Part shown: piece by piece, positions 55,022 through 63,830 of the stretch | How positions within the stretch are numbered: the first letter of the stretch is position 1 | How the letters are laid out: the number at the start of each line of letters is the position of its first letter | Source of the DNA: Bacteroidota bacterium | Lineage (GTDB): Bacteria > Bacteroidota > Rhodothermia > Rhodothermales > Bin80 | DNA: 64,000 nt | NCBI GenBank assembly: GCA_026708685.1 | Contig: JAPOUL010000113.1 | Location: 23,719-87,718, forward strand | Direction: 5' to 3' | Translations under genes and position numbers: made by a program | The notes under the pieces: generated by a model | What the model was told of the DNA's origin: nothing | Databases searched by the model: none | The model's input: only the letters and a program-made list of their open reading frames with translations

Positions 55022-55543
55022 ATGAATTGGATAGATTTAACGATCATAGGTGTCATGGCCATCGGTGGACTCATGGGCTTCAGAAAAGGCTTAGTGAAGC
55101 AGGTCATTGGGCTTTTCAACCTGATCGCATCATTTACGGTAGGCTATTTATACATGGATGTCTTTGGACAGTGGCTTGAGGCACAGTTAGGGATCGCTCA
55201 GCAATACTCATTGATTGTAGGCTTTCTACTAATCTTTTTTGGTGTTTTACTGGGGCTATCTATTATTGGAAGATTCCTCAACAGTGTGATCCGTGGAATT
55301 CCGATTATTGGATGGCTAAATAATATCGCTGGGGTAGGTGTGGGGCTACTTTCTACTGGTTTATTTTTGAGTTTAGCCTTGTACTTATTAGCACTGGTTG
55401 GTTTCCCGTCCAGTGAAGTCATCAATTCGTCCACCACCTATGAACCGATCTATCATCTTTTGCCTCAAACATGGGAAATAGCGACGAACCAATTCCCAGA
55501 GATCACAGACATACAGGAACGCTTTCCAACCTGGTTTAATTGA
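55022..55543 (+). CDS. CvpA-family membrane protein
   Basis: A 173-residue inner-membrane protein with four hydrophobic segments (MNWIDLTIIGVMAIGGLMGFRKGLVKQVIG at the start, then helices around 37-60, 60-82 and 100-125). The FRKGLVKQ motif after the first helix and the FLNSVIRGIPIIGWLN segment are typical of CvpA. In E. coli CvpA is needed for colicin V export and affects envelope stress and purF expression; the function here is not defined. It is the last gene of the plus-strand run that began with the isomerase, 67 bases after the PEGA-like gene. Confidence 0.87.
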   Translation: MNWIDLTIIGVMAIGGLMGFRKGLVKQVIGLFNLIASFTVGYLYMDVFGQWLEAQLGIAQQYSLIVGFLLIFFGVLLGLSIIGRFLNSVIRGIPIIGWLNNIAGVGVGLLSTGLFLSLALYLLALVGFPSSEVINSSTTYEPIYHLLPQTWEIATNQFPEITDIQERFPTWFN

Positions 55544-56054
55544 GGACCGTCATAATTTTATTTTTTGAGGTCTAAGTGAAACAAAGTCAACTCGTCTGTT
55601 TGGGAGTTAGGGTGGAATCAAATGAATCCTAATAACATCAAAATACTGAGTCAAGATTTTAGAAGGAGATGATTGGAACATGCTACATTGATCATTAAAT
55701 AATCTAAGATGTGGTAGGGATTAATGAGAACTGATAGTCATTGATCACAGTTAGTTTCATGATGGTGTCTTCATAGAGGAGGAATTCCGCCTATTTTTGA
55801 AGATATTCGTAACCATAGAGGCTTTTGCAAAATCTCAGCGTTTCAGCAGAAATATTGCCCTGGAGCACCCTTGGTGCATTTTTTAGAATGGTAGGTAGGT
55901 TTTGCAAACGGCTCCATATTGAATCTATGTATGCAGAGCATCAGGTCATTTTCATTTATCTTAAATGATATTCATCGTAATCATTGATTCCCACATTGGT
56001 GAGGCGTGAGTCTTCAAACTATGATTGAAGTAAAAATTTTATGAGGTACATAAC
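55544..56054. other. Intergenic region before the MmeI-type gene
   Basis: About 510 AT-rich bases. It holds one MITE-like element (55818-55915) and otherwise nothing recognisable. The promoter of the restriction-modification gene should lie within the last 140 bases. Confidence 0.5.
55818..55915 (+). repeat. MITE-like inverted-repeat element, copy 4
   Basis: About 98 bases from GAGGCTTTTGCAAAATCTC to TAGGTTTTGCAAACGGCTCC. The two ends are imperfect inverted repeats, and an internal GCACCCTTGGTGC hairpin is perfect. The sequence matches copy 3 at 48711-48808 closely when one is reversed. It lies about 140 bases upstream of the MmeI-type gene. Confidence 0.75.
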
Positions 56055-58805
56055 TTGCGTCTAAGCTGGAATGAAATAAGGATCAGAGCGGCGGCGTTCG
56101 CAAAGGAGTTCGCTGATTCTCACCGTGAAAAAGGTGATACTCAAACCTTCTACAATGAATTCTTCAATATTTTTGGTGTCAAGCGTCAGTCTGTAGCCAT
56201 CTATGAAAAGCAAGTCGAAAAACTCACCGGCAATACAGGATTCATTGATCTTTTCTGGAAGCAGGTACTCCTTGTAGAACAGAAAAGTGCTGGTAGAAGT
56301 CTTGATGCCGCGAAAGTACAGGCAGCTGACTACTTTCTTGCACTTAGCGAACATGAACGTCCACGCTATTTATTGGTGTGTGACTTTCAGACATTTGATC
56401 TGTATGATCTTTCTGAGGATCATCATGTGGTATTCAAACTTAAAGACCTCCCTGATCATGTTGAGCATTTTGGCTTTATCATGGGCATCCAGAAAGTTGC
56501 TTTCAAAGATCAGGATCCAGTTAATATTACTGCGGCTGAGTTGGTTGGTGATCTTCATGATAAATTAGAAAGAACAGGATTTACTGGCTCAGACCTTGAA
56601 AAATTTCTTGTACGGATTGTATTCTGTCTTTTTGCAGATGACACAGGTGTATTTGGAACGAGAAACCTATTTTTGAACTGGCTTGAAGAAAGAACATCAG
56701 AAGATGGACATGACCTTGGTGCAAAGTTAGCCGAGCTCTTTCAAACACTTGATACCCCCGAAGATAAACGTACATCATTTCTTGATGAGACACTTAACAG
56801 CTTCGTATATGTGAACGGACAGCTCTTCAATGGACCGACTCGTATTCCCGCATTTAATTCTGAGATGCGCAATGCTTTATTAAAAGCTTGCCGATTTGAT
56901 TGGTCTCCTATTTCACCAGCCATCTTTGGTAGCCTCTTTCAGTCTGTGATGGACAAAGAAGAGCGCAGGAAAATGGGAGCTCATTATACTACTGAAGAAA
57001 ACATCATGAAAATAATTGGTCCACTATTTATGGATGATCTGTGGGCCGAATTTGAAAAAGCACGTAGATTAAAACGACAGAAACGTAAAAAATTATTAGA
57101 GTTACAGACGAAGATCGGAAGCCTAACATTCTTTGATCCAGCGTGCGGATGTGGTAATTTTCTTATTATCTCTTACAGGGAACTAAGGAGGTTGGAGATC
57201 AAAATTCTGCAAGAAATAATCACTGGAGATCAAAGGGAATTGGATACGTTAGTTCTCAGTAAGGTTGATGTTGATCAATTCTTCGGAATTGAGATTGGAG
57301 AGTTTGCGTCCGAAATTGCCCGTACAGCTATGTGGATGATGGACCATATCATGAATAACGAGTTGAGTTATGCATTTGGGCAGAGCTATGTTCGAATTCC
57401 ATTGACATCATCAGCCAATATCGTCTGTGGTGATGCACTCAAGCTTGACTGGATTGACGTAATCCATCCTCAAAAATGTAATTATGTACTTGGAAATCCA
57501 CCTTTCAGGGGAAAAAGTGAAATGGATCAGTTCCAGAGTGACTCCCTGTTCAAAGTGGTTCAAACAGCTGGATCTAGGTCACAGGTTTTAGATTTAGTCA
57601 CAGGCTGGTTTCTGAAAGCTGCCGACTATGTAAGTCGTTCAGATAGACGAACTGCAATTGCATTTGTTTCCACGAATTCAATCACTCAGGGAGAACAGGT
57701 TTCCCATCTCTGGCCCTTACTTTTTGAACGTTATCAACTTGAAATTTCGTTTGCACATAGAACATTTAGCTGGGGCTCAGATGCACGAGGGAAAGCACAT
57801 GTTCATGTAGTGATCATCGGACTGGAAAAGGCACCATTCTTCAAACAAGAGTGCTCGTTATTTGACTATCAGGACATCCATGGTAAACCCAATCAGATCA
57901 AACTGAAATCTATTTCCCCATACCTGCTAGACGGGAGCAAGCTCATCAACCAAAAGTTAGTTGTCAAAGCGGCAAGAAATCCGAGCAAATCAGTTCCAAA
58001 GTGTTTATTCGGAAGTAAACCAGCCGACGGTGGAGGACTATTATTGAGTTCCTTTGAACGCAATGAATTATTGGCATTACACCCTGAATTCAAACCGTAC
58101 GTCAAACGACTCATAAGAGCAAGAGACTACTTGAATAATATCTATTCTTATTGCCTATGGCTTATAGATACACCACCACAATTGATACGAGCAACCCCCT
58201 ATGTGTTGAATAGGATCAAGCATGTCAAAGAATTTAGAAGTATGAGTGTCAAACAGCAAACACGGGATGCTTCAGAATACGCTCAACTGTTTGCTGAAAT
58301 ACGACAACCCTTGGAAAATTATATCATCATTCCGAGAGTCACATCTGAGAGGAGAAAGTATGTTCCATTTGGGTTCTTTACATCGGACAATATTGTTCAC
58401 GATTCATGTATATGCGTCCCAGATGCAGGGCTGGAAATATTCGCGTTAATGATTTCGTCTATGCACATGTGCTGGATGAAATATACCTGTGGTCGGTTAA
58501 AAAATGATTATCGATATGCGAATACGCTGGTCTATAATACCTTTCCGTGGCCAGATCTGACCATTAAAGCGAGAGAGCATCTCACGAAATCTGGCCAATC
58601 TATTCTTGACGCAAGGGAAAGGTATCCAGATGCTAAACTTGTAGATTTGTATGACCCGTACACCATGCCCCCAAGCTTACGAAAGGCACATCAAGCCAAT
58701 GATCTCGTAGTCGATAAACTCTATCAGGCTTCACCTTTTGAGAGTGAGCGTGAGCGAATTGAATTTCTTTTTATGCGTTATGATGTAATGATTTCTGGTA
58801 AGTAA
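56055..58805 (+). CDS. MmeI-like Type IIL restriction-modification enzyme
   Basis: A 916-residue single-chain restriction-methylation enzyme, near the length of MmeI (919). The endonuclease domain has D65 in TGFIDLFWKQ and E75-x-K77 in LLVEQKSAGRSLD, matching the MmeI PD-ExK site. Next comes a helical connector, then the adenine methyltransferase: FFDPACGCGNFLIISYREL (motif I) and YVLGNPPFRGKSEMDQ (motif IV NPPF). A C-terminal target-recognition region follows. One chain cuts away from an asymmetric site and methylates one strand. The start is TTG at 56055; no ATG in the frame fits, as an upstream ATG is out of frame. The preceding gap contains a MITE-like repeat, and an AT-rich terminator follows. 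The recognition sequence is unknown. Confidence 0.9.
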   Translation: MRLSWNEIRIRAAAFAKEFADSHREKGDTQTFYNEFFNIFGVKRQSVAIYEKQVEKLTGNTGFIDLFWKQVLLVEQKSAGRSLDAAKVQAADYFLALSEHERPRYLLVCDFQTFDLYDLSEDHHVVFKLKDLPDHVEHFGFIMGIQKVAFKDQDPVNITAAELVGDLHDKLERTGFTGSDLEKFLVRIVFCLFADDTGVFGTRNLFLNWLEERTSEDGHDLGAKLAELFQTLDTPEDKRTSFLDETLNSFVYVNGQLFNGPTRIPAFNSEMRNALLKACRFDWSPISPAIFGSLFQSVMDKEERRKMGAHYTTEENIMKIIGPLFMDDLWAEFEKARRLKRQKRKKLLELQTKIGSLTFFDPACGCGNFLIISYRELRRLEIKILQEIITGDQRELDTLVLSKVDVDQFFGIEIGEFASEIARTAMWMMDHIMNNELSYAFGQSYVRIPLTSSANIVCGDALKLDWIDVIHPQKCNYVLGNPPFRGKSEMDQFQSDSLFKVVQTAGSRSQVLDLVTGWFLKAADYVSRSDRRTAIAFVSTNSITQGEQVSHLWPLLFERYQLEISFAHRTFSWGSDARGKAHVHVVIIGLEKAPFFKQECSLFDYQDIHGKPNQIKLKSISPYLLDGSKLINQKLVVKAARNPSKSVPKCLFGSKPADGGGLLLSSFERNELLALHPEFKPYVKRLIRARDYLNNIYSYCLWLIDTPPQLIRATPYVLNRIKHVKEFRSMSVKQQTRDASEYAQLFAEIRQPLENYIIIPRVTSERRKYVPFGFFTSDNIVHDSCICVPDAGLEIFALMISSMHMCWMKYTCGRLKNDYRYANTLVYNTFPWPDLTIKAREHLTKSGQSILDARERYPDAKLVDLYDPYTMPPSLRKAHQANDLVVDKLYQASPFESERERIEFLFMRYDVMISGK

Positions 58806-58881
58806 ACAGTAAAAATGGAGCTCCCCTCCCGAAACTACTTTCTCATAAGATTCAAGATGTAAACCATCAAGCCAGATACTT

Positions 58882-58918
58882 ATATCAATAGTTCTCCATT
58901 GATATTTGTTTTTTTTTG
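58882..58918 (+). terminator. Predicted rho-independent terminator after the MmeI-like gene
   Basis: ATATCAAT (58882-58889) and ATTGATAT (58898-58905) form a perfect 8-bp stem around an 8-base loop. It is followed at once by TTG and a run of nine Ts. The stem is AT-rich, which weakens the prediction, but the T tract is strong. Confidence 0.5.
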
Positions 58919-59043
58919 CTGCATATTCACATTCAGATCTCGGGGAGAATTATCCGTTGCTAATATCTAATGAAAACAAAAGAACATGATTTTAATAGAA
59001 TGTGGTTGAAATTTCGTACATTTAGGCTTATCATTCAAATCTG

Positions 59044-59370
59044 ATGGAAAATACCGCTAAGCTTTACTACTCAATTGGAGAAGTGAGCAGAATTATTGGA
59101 GTAGAAACCTACGTTCTTCGTTATTGGGAGAGCGAGTTTCCAGAGCTAAGACCTCGTAAAAATAGCTCTGGTCGTAGAATCTACACAAATAATGACCTGA
59201 ATCTTGCAAGGCAGATATATGATCTACTTCGCGTTAAAAAATATACTCTTGAGGGGGCAAGGCAAGCACTGGATGGTGATAGCGGAGATACATCAAAACT
59301 CTCCTCCGAACGACAGGAATTGTTAAATTTACGTTCATTCTTGGAGAACATTGCTCGACAATTAACGTAA
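59044..59370 (+). CDS. MerR-family transcriptional regulator
   Basis: A 108-residue protein with a MerR-type winged helix. YSIGEVSRIIGVETYVLRYW is the recognition helix-turn-helix, and PRKNSSGRRIYTNNDLNLARQIYDLL follows. A short C-terminal helix (SSERQELLNLRSFLENIARQL) probably dimerises it. No metal-binding cysteines are seen, so it belongs with the general MlrA/HspR-like regulators and not the metal sensors. Effector and target promoter are unknown. It precedes tRNA-Pro by nine bases; read-through from this gene into the tRNA is possible. Confidence 0.85.
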   Translation: MENTAKLYYSIGEVSRIIGVETYVLRYWESEFPELRPRKNSSGRRIYTNNDLNLARQIYDLLRVKKYTLEGARQALDGDSGDTSKLSSERQELLNLRSFLENIARQLT

Positions 59371-59379
59371 ACGGATTAA

Positions 59380-59456
59380 CGGGACGTAGCGCAGCCAGGT
59401 AGCGCACTTCAATGGGGTTGAAGGGGTCGTGAGTTCAAATCTCGCCGTCCCGACCA
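59380..59456 (+). tRNA. tRNA-Pro (anticodon GGG)
   Basis: A complete cloverleaf with encoded CCA. Acceptor stem CGGGACG/CGTCCCG, D-arm with GCGC-AGCCAGGTA-GCGC, and anticodon stem CTTCA/TGAAG around the loop ATGGGGT (anticodon GGG at 59414-59416, G37 following). T-arm GTGAG-TTCAAAT-CTCGC. It reads CCC (and CCU) proline codons. Confidence 0.95.
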
Positions 59457-59801
59457 ATAAATGATAGATCAGTTATGTCTTTGATTGCTTACTCTTTTAC
59501 AGGATCAGAGGACAACTCTATCTTCGCTTTATCTTGATGAAACCTTTTTCAAATCTACCATTTTTGAGTAGATACCTGCTCAGATCTCACCTGAGATCTG
59601 TCAATACGCCTCTGATACGGTATGGCCAATGGGTTGATGTACGACCTATGGCTCTTCATAGTCTGATGATTGGGGGCGAGACTTGTTCGCAGGTTACTGA
59701 AAGATGATCAAGCTTCCTCATAAAGTAGACGGAGATTTGCGATTGATCTCCACTGCGATTTAGCGATCTGGCTTTCACTGATTTTTAACTTGAATTAATT
59801 G
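59457..59801. other. Intergenic region after tRNA-Pro
   Basis: About 345 bases without a convincing gene. The section around 59585-59605 repeats TCAGATCTCACCTGAGATCTG, a near-perfect palindrome that might form a hairpin (AGATCTCACCTGAGATCT), perhaps a regulatory site or a weak terminator. No tandem tRNA was seen. Confidence 0.45.
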
Positions 59802-60161
59802 ATGCAACCATCAAAAATAAATAACGAAAAGTCCCGGGTCAAGCTTGCTCGCGATCTTAAAATGCTTCGGGAGCATAAAGAAGTCTCAATCGAGACGATC
59901 CATTCAGAGACTCGGATTATCAAATCCCTGCTCCGTGATTTTGAAACCAACTGCCTCTATAACCATCAGAATTTCCATGATATCTATCTTCGTTCTCTTG
60001 CCAGAGCATATTCTAATGTAATTGGACTTGATACTGAGAAAGTTCTTGAAGCACTCAATGATGCTTTGGATGGATTCTATGATGGCAGTTTGAATCCCAA
60101 CTACAAGCCTCCTCAGAAGGAATCTTCCTCCAAAAAACCCAAATCTTCGACCAAGTCTTGA
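59802..60161 (+). CDS. RodZ-like helix-turn-helix protein
   Basis: A 119-residue cytoplasmic protein resembling the N-terminal HTH of RodZ. RVKLARDLKMLREHKEVSIETIHSET is the start of the XRE/HTH_25 fold, and HQNFHDIYLRSLARAYSNVIGLD is the characteristic second half (in RodZ, FxRGFVRxYA...). It then has a basic Ser/Lys-rich tail (PPQKESSSKKPKSSTKS) and no transmembrane helix, so the wall-binding part of RodZ is missing. It could be a regulator or a shortened RodZ. ATG at 59802 is used. Its 3' end overlaps the convergent ROK kinase gene by 49 bases. Confidence 0.72.
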   Translation: MQPSKINNEKSRVKLARDLKMLREHKEVSIETIHSETRIIKSLLRDFETNCLYNHQNFHDIYLRSLARAYSNVIGLDTEKVLEALNDALDGFYDGSLNPNYKPPQKESSSKKPKSSTKS

Positions 60162-61048
60162 GCCAGCAGTAACGAACCAATTAAGGGGGCATCCTCTCCC
60201 AAGGTTGATTCAAGCACCTCAGGCGCATACAGCACAGCATTCTGCAATTCCGTTTGAATATTTGCTATGTATTCTGGGCGTTCCTGTCCAATGCTACCGC
60301 CGATCAGCAAGTATTCAGGATCAAGAACACTGGTCAGTCCAATGGCAACCTGTGTTACATAGTCTACGGACTGCTTCACAAGTTTTTGTGCCGTTTCATT
60401 ACCAGAATCCGCTGCTTTGAAGACTTCAATAGCTCGCTTAGAGTTGGGTTCTCCGCCGTGAATGTGAGCCCACTGTGATGCAAGTCCACTTCCACTTGAG
60501 TGACGTTCCGTACACCCTCCGGGTTGCCATAGATGTCCCAAATACTTCGGTGATGGGATCATTGCACCAACTTCTCCTGCAGCATAGTTGGCTCCTCGTA
60601 GAAGAATTCCGTCAATTACAATTCCGGCTGCTATTCCTGTACTTATTGTTAAAAAAACCACAGGAGAAGATCCAGGAAGAACACCAGCAAGTGATTCGGC
60701 ATAGGCGGCGGCATTCACATCATTCTCGATCGTCACGGGAACGTCAAGTCTTTTTTCTAACATGTACTTTAATGGTACATGATCCCATCCATGCAAATTA
60801 GCAGCACGGAGGATTGACCCCGTTCTGGTGTTGGCCATTCCAGGTGCCACGCATCCGACGGCAACCAGATCATCAATCTCTTTACGTCCATCCATCACTA
60901 ACTCTGTGATGACATCCAAAACCGCGTTGGGGCCTTGCTGAGGTGTTGGGACTGATTTCTTATAGATCAACTCAAACGGATTTCTCTGGGATGCAATGGC
61001 ACACCGGGTTGTAGTCCCTCCAATATCAATACCGACGAGTCGTCTCAT
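60113..61048 (-). CDS. ROK-family sugar kinase (second copy)
   Basis: A 311-residue ROK kinase: VGIDIGGTTTRCAIASQ (phosphate loop), VGCVAPGMANTRTGS, PVTIENDVNAAAYAE, VFLTISTGIAAGIVIDG, and the sugar-site GEVGAMIPSPKY...GHLWQPGGCTERHSSGSGL, where the usual CxCG zinc motif is reduced. It differs from the ROK kinase at 27.9 kb at nearly all non-motif positions, so the two are old paralogues. It is divergent from the GMC oxidoreductase and 5 bases downstream of the DUF1080 gene on the same strand. A glucose- or glucoside-type sugar would fit the neighbours, but this is inference. Its 3' end overlaps the HTH gene. Confidence 0.88.
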   Translation of the reverse strand: MRRLVGIDIGGTTTRCAIASQRNPFELIYKKSVPTPQQGPNAVLDVITELVMDGRKEIDDLVAVGCVAPGMANTRTGSILRAANLHGWDHVPLKYMLEKRLDVPVTIENDVNAAAYAESLAGVLPGSSPVVFLTISTGIAAGIVIDGILLRGANYAAGEVGAMIPSPKYLGHLWQPGGCTERHSSGSGLASQWAHIHGGEPNSKRAIEVFKAADSGNETAQKLVKQSVDYVTQVAIGLTSVLDPEYLLIGGSIGQERPEYIANIQTELQNAVLYAPEVLESTLGEDAPLIGSLLLAQDLVEDLGFLEEDSF

Positions 61049-61053
61049 GAATC

Positions 61054-61815
61054 TTAATTGGAGTGGTGTTCTAAGTCACGAATCCAGATATTTCTGAACC
61101 GTGTGGGTTCATTGTGGTCTTGAAGAAGAATGGGGAGTCGTTCTTCGTGAGCCCTGTAAGGCGGGCGTGATTTGTGATCGGTGGGACCAGTCAGGATCAC
61201 ATTGTCTTGCACCAAAACGCCATTATGAAAAACGGTTACTCTGGCTGGACTCTTCAACTGTCCATCTTCTTCAAAGTGTGGTCTTCGGAAGACAATATCA
61301 TACGCCTGCCATTCTAATGGGGGGCGGCTTGCATTCACCAGAGGGGGGTACTGCCCATACAGCGAAGCAGCCTGACCATCTGGATAGGTTGGATTGTTGT
61401 AGGAATTGAGAACCTGAACTTCATAGGTGCTCATCAAGTAGACACCGCTATTGCCACTGTCCTGTCCAGTTCCACTGTTGGGAGTCGCCCACTCAATATG
61501 AAGTTGAACATCACCAAACGAGCGTGTCGTTTGGATGTGACCCGAGCCAGGGACTACCTCCATGTAGTTATTGATCACCTGCCACTGAACTGAATCTTCA
61601 TTCGTATGGGTCCACTCGTTGAAATGAGTGCCATCAAATAAAACAATTGCATCCGATGGAGCAGGAGATGAGATCAGATCTCCAGGTGTTACCATCGTGG
61701 GCTGTGGACGATCGGGATCGTGAACATCCCATTCATCCAAGGAATGGACTTGGCTCAATCCTTGAGGTACAGTGGTTGCAAGAAGTACAAGGTGGATCAA
61801 TAAGAATGTACGCAT
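61054..61815 (-). CDS. DUF1080 (3-keto-disaccharide hydrolase-like) exported protein
   Basis: A protein of 253 residues with a signal peptide (MRTFLLIHLVLLATTVPQGLSQ) and one DUF1080 domain: IVLFDGTHFNEWTHTNEDSVQWQVINNYMEV, HIQTTRSFGDVQLHIEWATP, the Asn/Gly-rich SGNSGVYLMSTYEVQVLNSY, and NIWIRDL at the end. The domain has the fold of laminarinase-like lectins, and some members hydrolyse 3-keto-glucosides. ATG at 61815 is chosen because it begins the signal peptide. It is next to a GMC oxidoreductase gene, and in many genomes that pairing suits oxidation of glycosides to 3-keto sugars followed by cleavage. The ROK kinase downstream would phosphorylate the released sugar. Confidence 0.82.
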   Translation of the reverse strand: MRTFLLIHLVLLATTVPQGLSQVHSLDEWDVHDPDRPQPTMVTPGDLISSPAPSDAIVLFDGTHFNEWTHTNEDSVQWQVINNYMEVVPGSGHIQTTRSFGDVQLHIEWATPNSGTGQDSGNSGVYLMSTYEVQVLNSYNNPTYPDGQAASLYGQYPPLVNASRPPLEWQAYDIVFRRPHFEEDGQLKSPARVTVFHNGVLVQDNVILTGPTDHKSRPPYRAHEERLPILLQDHNEPTRFRNIWIRDLEHHSN

Positions 61816-62105
61816 GAAAATAAAATTGGACAGATGGATTAAACGATCAAAATGACATTTGTATCGTGGAAACCATAGGAATGAACAAGACATCAAGGTG
61901 CGAATCCGTCCATCTCCCTAGAATCATCATCTAAAACTTGCATAAATCTAAGCATTATTTTGAATTATTGACCACCGAATCCATTATTTGCACGACAGAA
62001 TGAGGCGTAGATGATTGAGTATGGAGTCCTCTGATAATATTTGGATGGATAGATGATTTGTTCAACAGCTCAAGAATCATTAACTTATTGGACAGACCTT
62101 ATGAA

Positions 62106-63830
62106 ATGTTTCCGAATGTGCCTAACATAGTGCTTTCTCCAGATGTCACGGATGCCATTGTGGTTGGATCTGGCATCAGTGGAGGCTTTGCAGCCAAAGA
62201 GTTGACAGAAGCCGGGCTTGACGTTTTGCTCTTGGAACGGGGATTACATCTTGAGCATGGTGCTGGTTATATCACTGAATATCTCGAAGATTGGGACTTT
62301 CCCGCCCGTAATAGTAAAGGCTCACGCATTCATCAACAGATCTATCCCGTTCAGTCCCGTACGTATGCTTTTGGTGAGCATACAGAGCATTTTTTTATCA
62401 ACGACCTTGAGAATCCATATGTTGAAGCCGATCCATTTACATGGATTAGGGCAGATGTCGTAGGCGGTCGTTCAATCTTATGGGCTCGCCAGTGCTACCG
62501 ATGGGGCCCGCAGGATTTCGAAGCCAATCTGCACGATGGCATGGGCACTGACTGGCCCATCCGATTTGAAGATATAGCTCCGTGGTATGATTATGTCGAA
62601 CGATTCGTTGGGATCACGGGTCAGAAAGAGGGACTTGAGCAATGTCCAGACGGTGCCTTTTTACCACCGATGGAGATGAATTGGGCGGAGAAGTGCGTCC
62701 AGAAGGCGATCGACAAACATTTTGATGATCGATTGATGACCATTGGTCGTGCCGCAATCTTAACCCAGCCTCATATGGGCAGAGCTGCGTGTCATTATTG
62801 TGGAGAATGTTATCGCGGCTGCTCTGCGGGGGCTTATTTCAGTAGTTTAAGTTCTACTTTACCAGCAGCTGTTGCAACGGGCAGGTTTACTCTACAGCCA
62901 GAGAGTATCGTTCACAGCATTATTTACGATGAAGAGAAGGGGAAAGCTACTGGAGTTCGCTATATTGATCGCAAGACCAAGGTGATGAAAGAGGCGTATG
63001 CCAACCTGATCTTTTTGTGTGCATCTGCACTTGGGAGCACTCAGATTATGCTCAACTCCACCTCTTCACGTTTTCCAAATGGATTTGCGAATGATAGTGG
63101 AGTACTGGGGCATTACCTCATGGATCACCATTTTCAAATTGGAGCATCTGGACAGATATCAGGGGGAGAAGACCGATATTATCAGGGGAGCCGCCCCAAC
63201 GGAATCTACATTCCACGATTCCGAAATCTTTCGCGAAAGACAGAGCGTAGCGATTATCTCAGAGGATTTGGATATCAGGGTGAGGCATCAAGGCCTTCTT
63301 GGAATCGCCCCGCCTCTGGCTTTGGTATGCAATTCAAACACGAACTGCGACATCCTGGAGCATGGGAAATGATCTTGGAGGGATTTGGGGAAGCGTTGCC
63401 GAGATTCAACAATTATGTAACGTTGGATGAATCCGTTACCGATGCATGGGGAATCCCCGCTCTCAAGATTCATTGTCAGTGGGGAGAAAACGAGTTTGCC
63501 ATGCGAGAGGACATGATGCAATCCGCTACAGAAATGTTAGAAGCTGCGGGTGCAAAAAATATTCAAACCTACGATCATTTTGCAGAGGGAAGCCTTGGTG
63601 CGGAGCCAGGTCTTGGAATCCATGAGATGGGCACAGCCCGTATGGGGCATGATCCCAAAACTAGCGTATTGAATGCCCACAACCAATGTCATGCAGCTCC
63701 GAATGTATTTGTTACTGATGGTGCATGTATGACTTCATCTGCCTGCCAAAACCCATCCATCACGTATATGGCCCTCACAGCTAGAGCTGCAGGTCATGCG
63801 GTTGACGAATTAAAACGCCTCAACCTCTGA
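62106..63830 (+). CDS. GMC-family oxidoreductase with a Cys-rich motif
   Basis: A 574-residue FAD enzyme. VTDAIVVGSGISGGFAAKELTEAG gives the dinucleotide-binding loop and LLLERG the ribose-binding acidic end. The C-terminus has ITYMALTARAAGHAVDELKR with the flavin-stabilising residues. Around residues 235-245 the segment ACHYCGECYRGCSAG contains four cysteines in a C-x2-C-x2-C-x3-C pattern. It resembles Bacteroidota GMC enzymes that oxidise sugars at C3, often acting with a small subunit and a cytochrome; no such subunit gene is within this window, which ends soon after. The ATG at 62106 is chosen over a TTG 16 codons upstream. It is divergent from the DUF1080 gene. Confidence 0.85.
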   Translation: MFPNVPNIVLSPDVTDAIVVGSGISGGFAAKELTEAGLDVLLLERGLHLEHGAGYITEYLEDWDFPARNSKGSRIHQQIYPVQSRTYAFGEHTEHFFINDLENPYVEADPFTWIRADVVGGRSILWARQCYRWGPQDFEANLHDGMGTDWPIRFEDIAPWYDYVERFVGITGQKEGLEQCPDGAFLPPMEMNWAEKCVQKAIDKHFDDRLMTIGRAAILTQPHMGRAACHYCGECYRGCSAGAYFSSLSSTLPAAVATGRFTLQPESIVHSIIYDEEKGKATGVRYIDRKTKVMKEAYANLIFLCASALGSTQIMLNSTSSRFPNGFANDSGVLGHYLMDHHFQIGASGQISGGEDRYYQGSRPNGIYIPRFRNLSRKTERSDYLRGFGYQGEASRPSWNRPASGFGMQFKHELRHPGAWEMILEGFGEALPRFNNYVTLDESVTDAWGIPALKIHCQWGENEFAMREDMMQSATEMLEAAGAKNIQTYDHFAEGSLGAEPGLGIHEMGTARMGHDPKTSVLNAHNQCHAAPNVFVTDGACMTSSACQNPSITYMALTARAAGHAVDELKRLNL

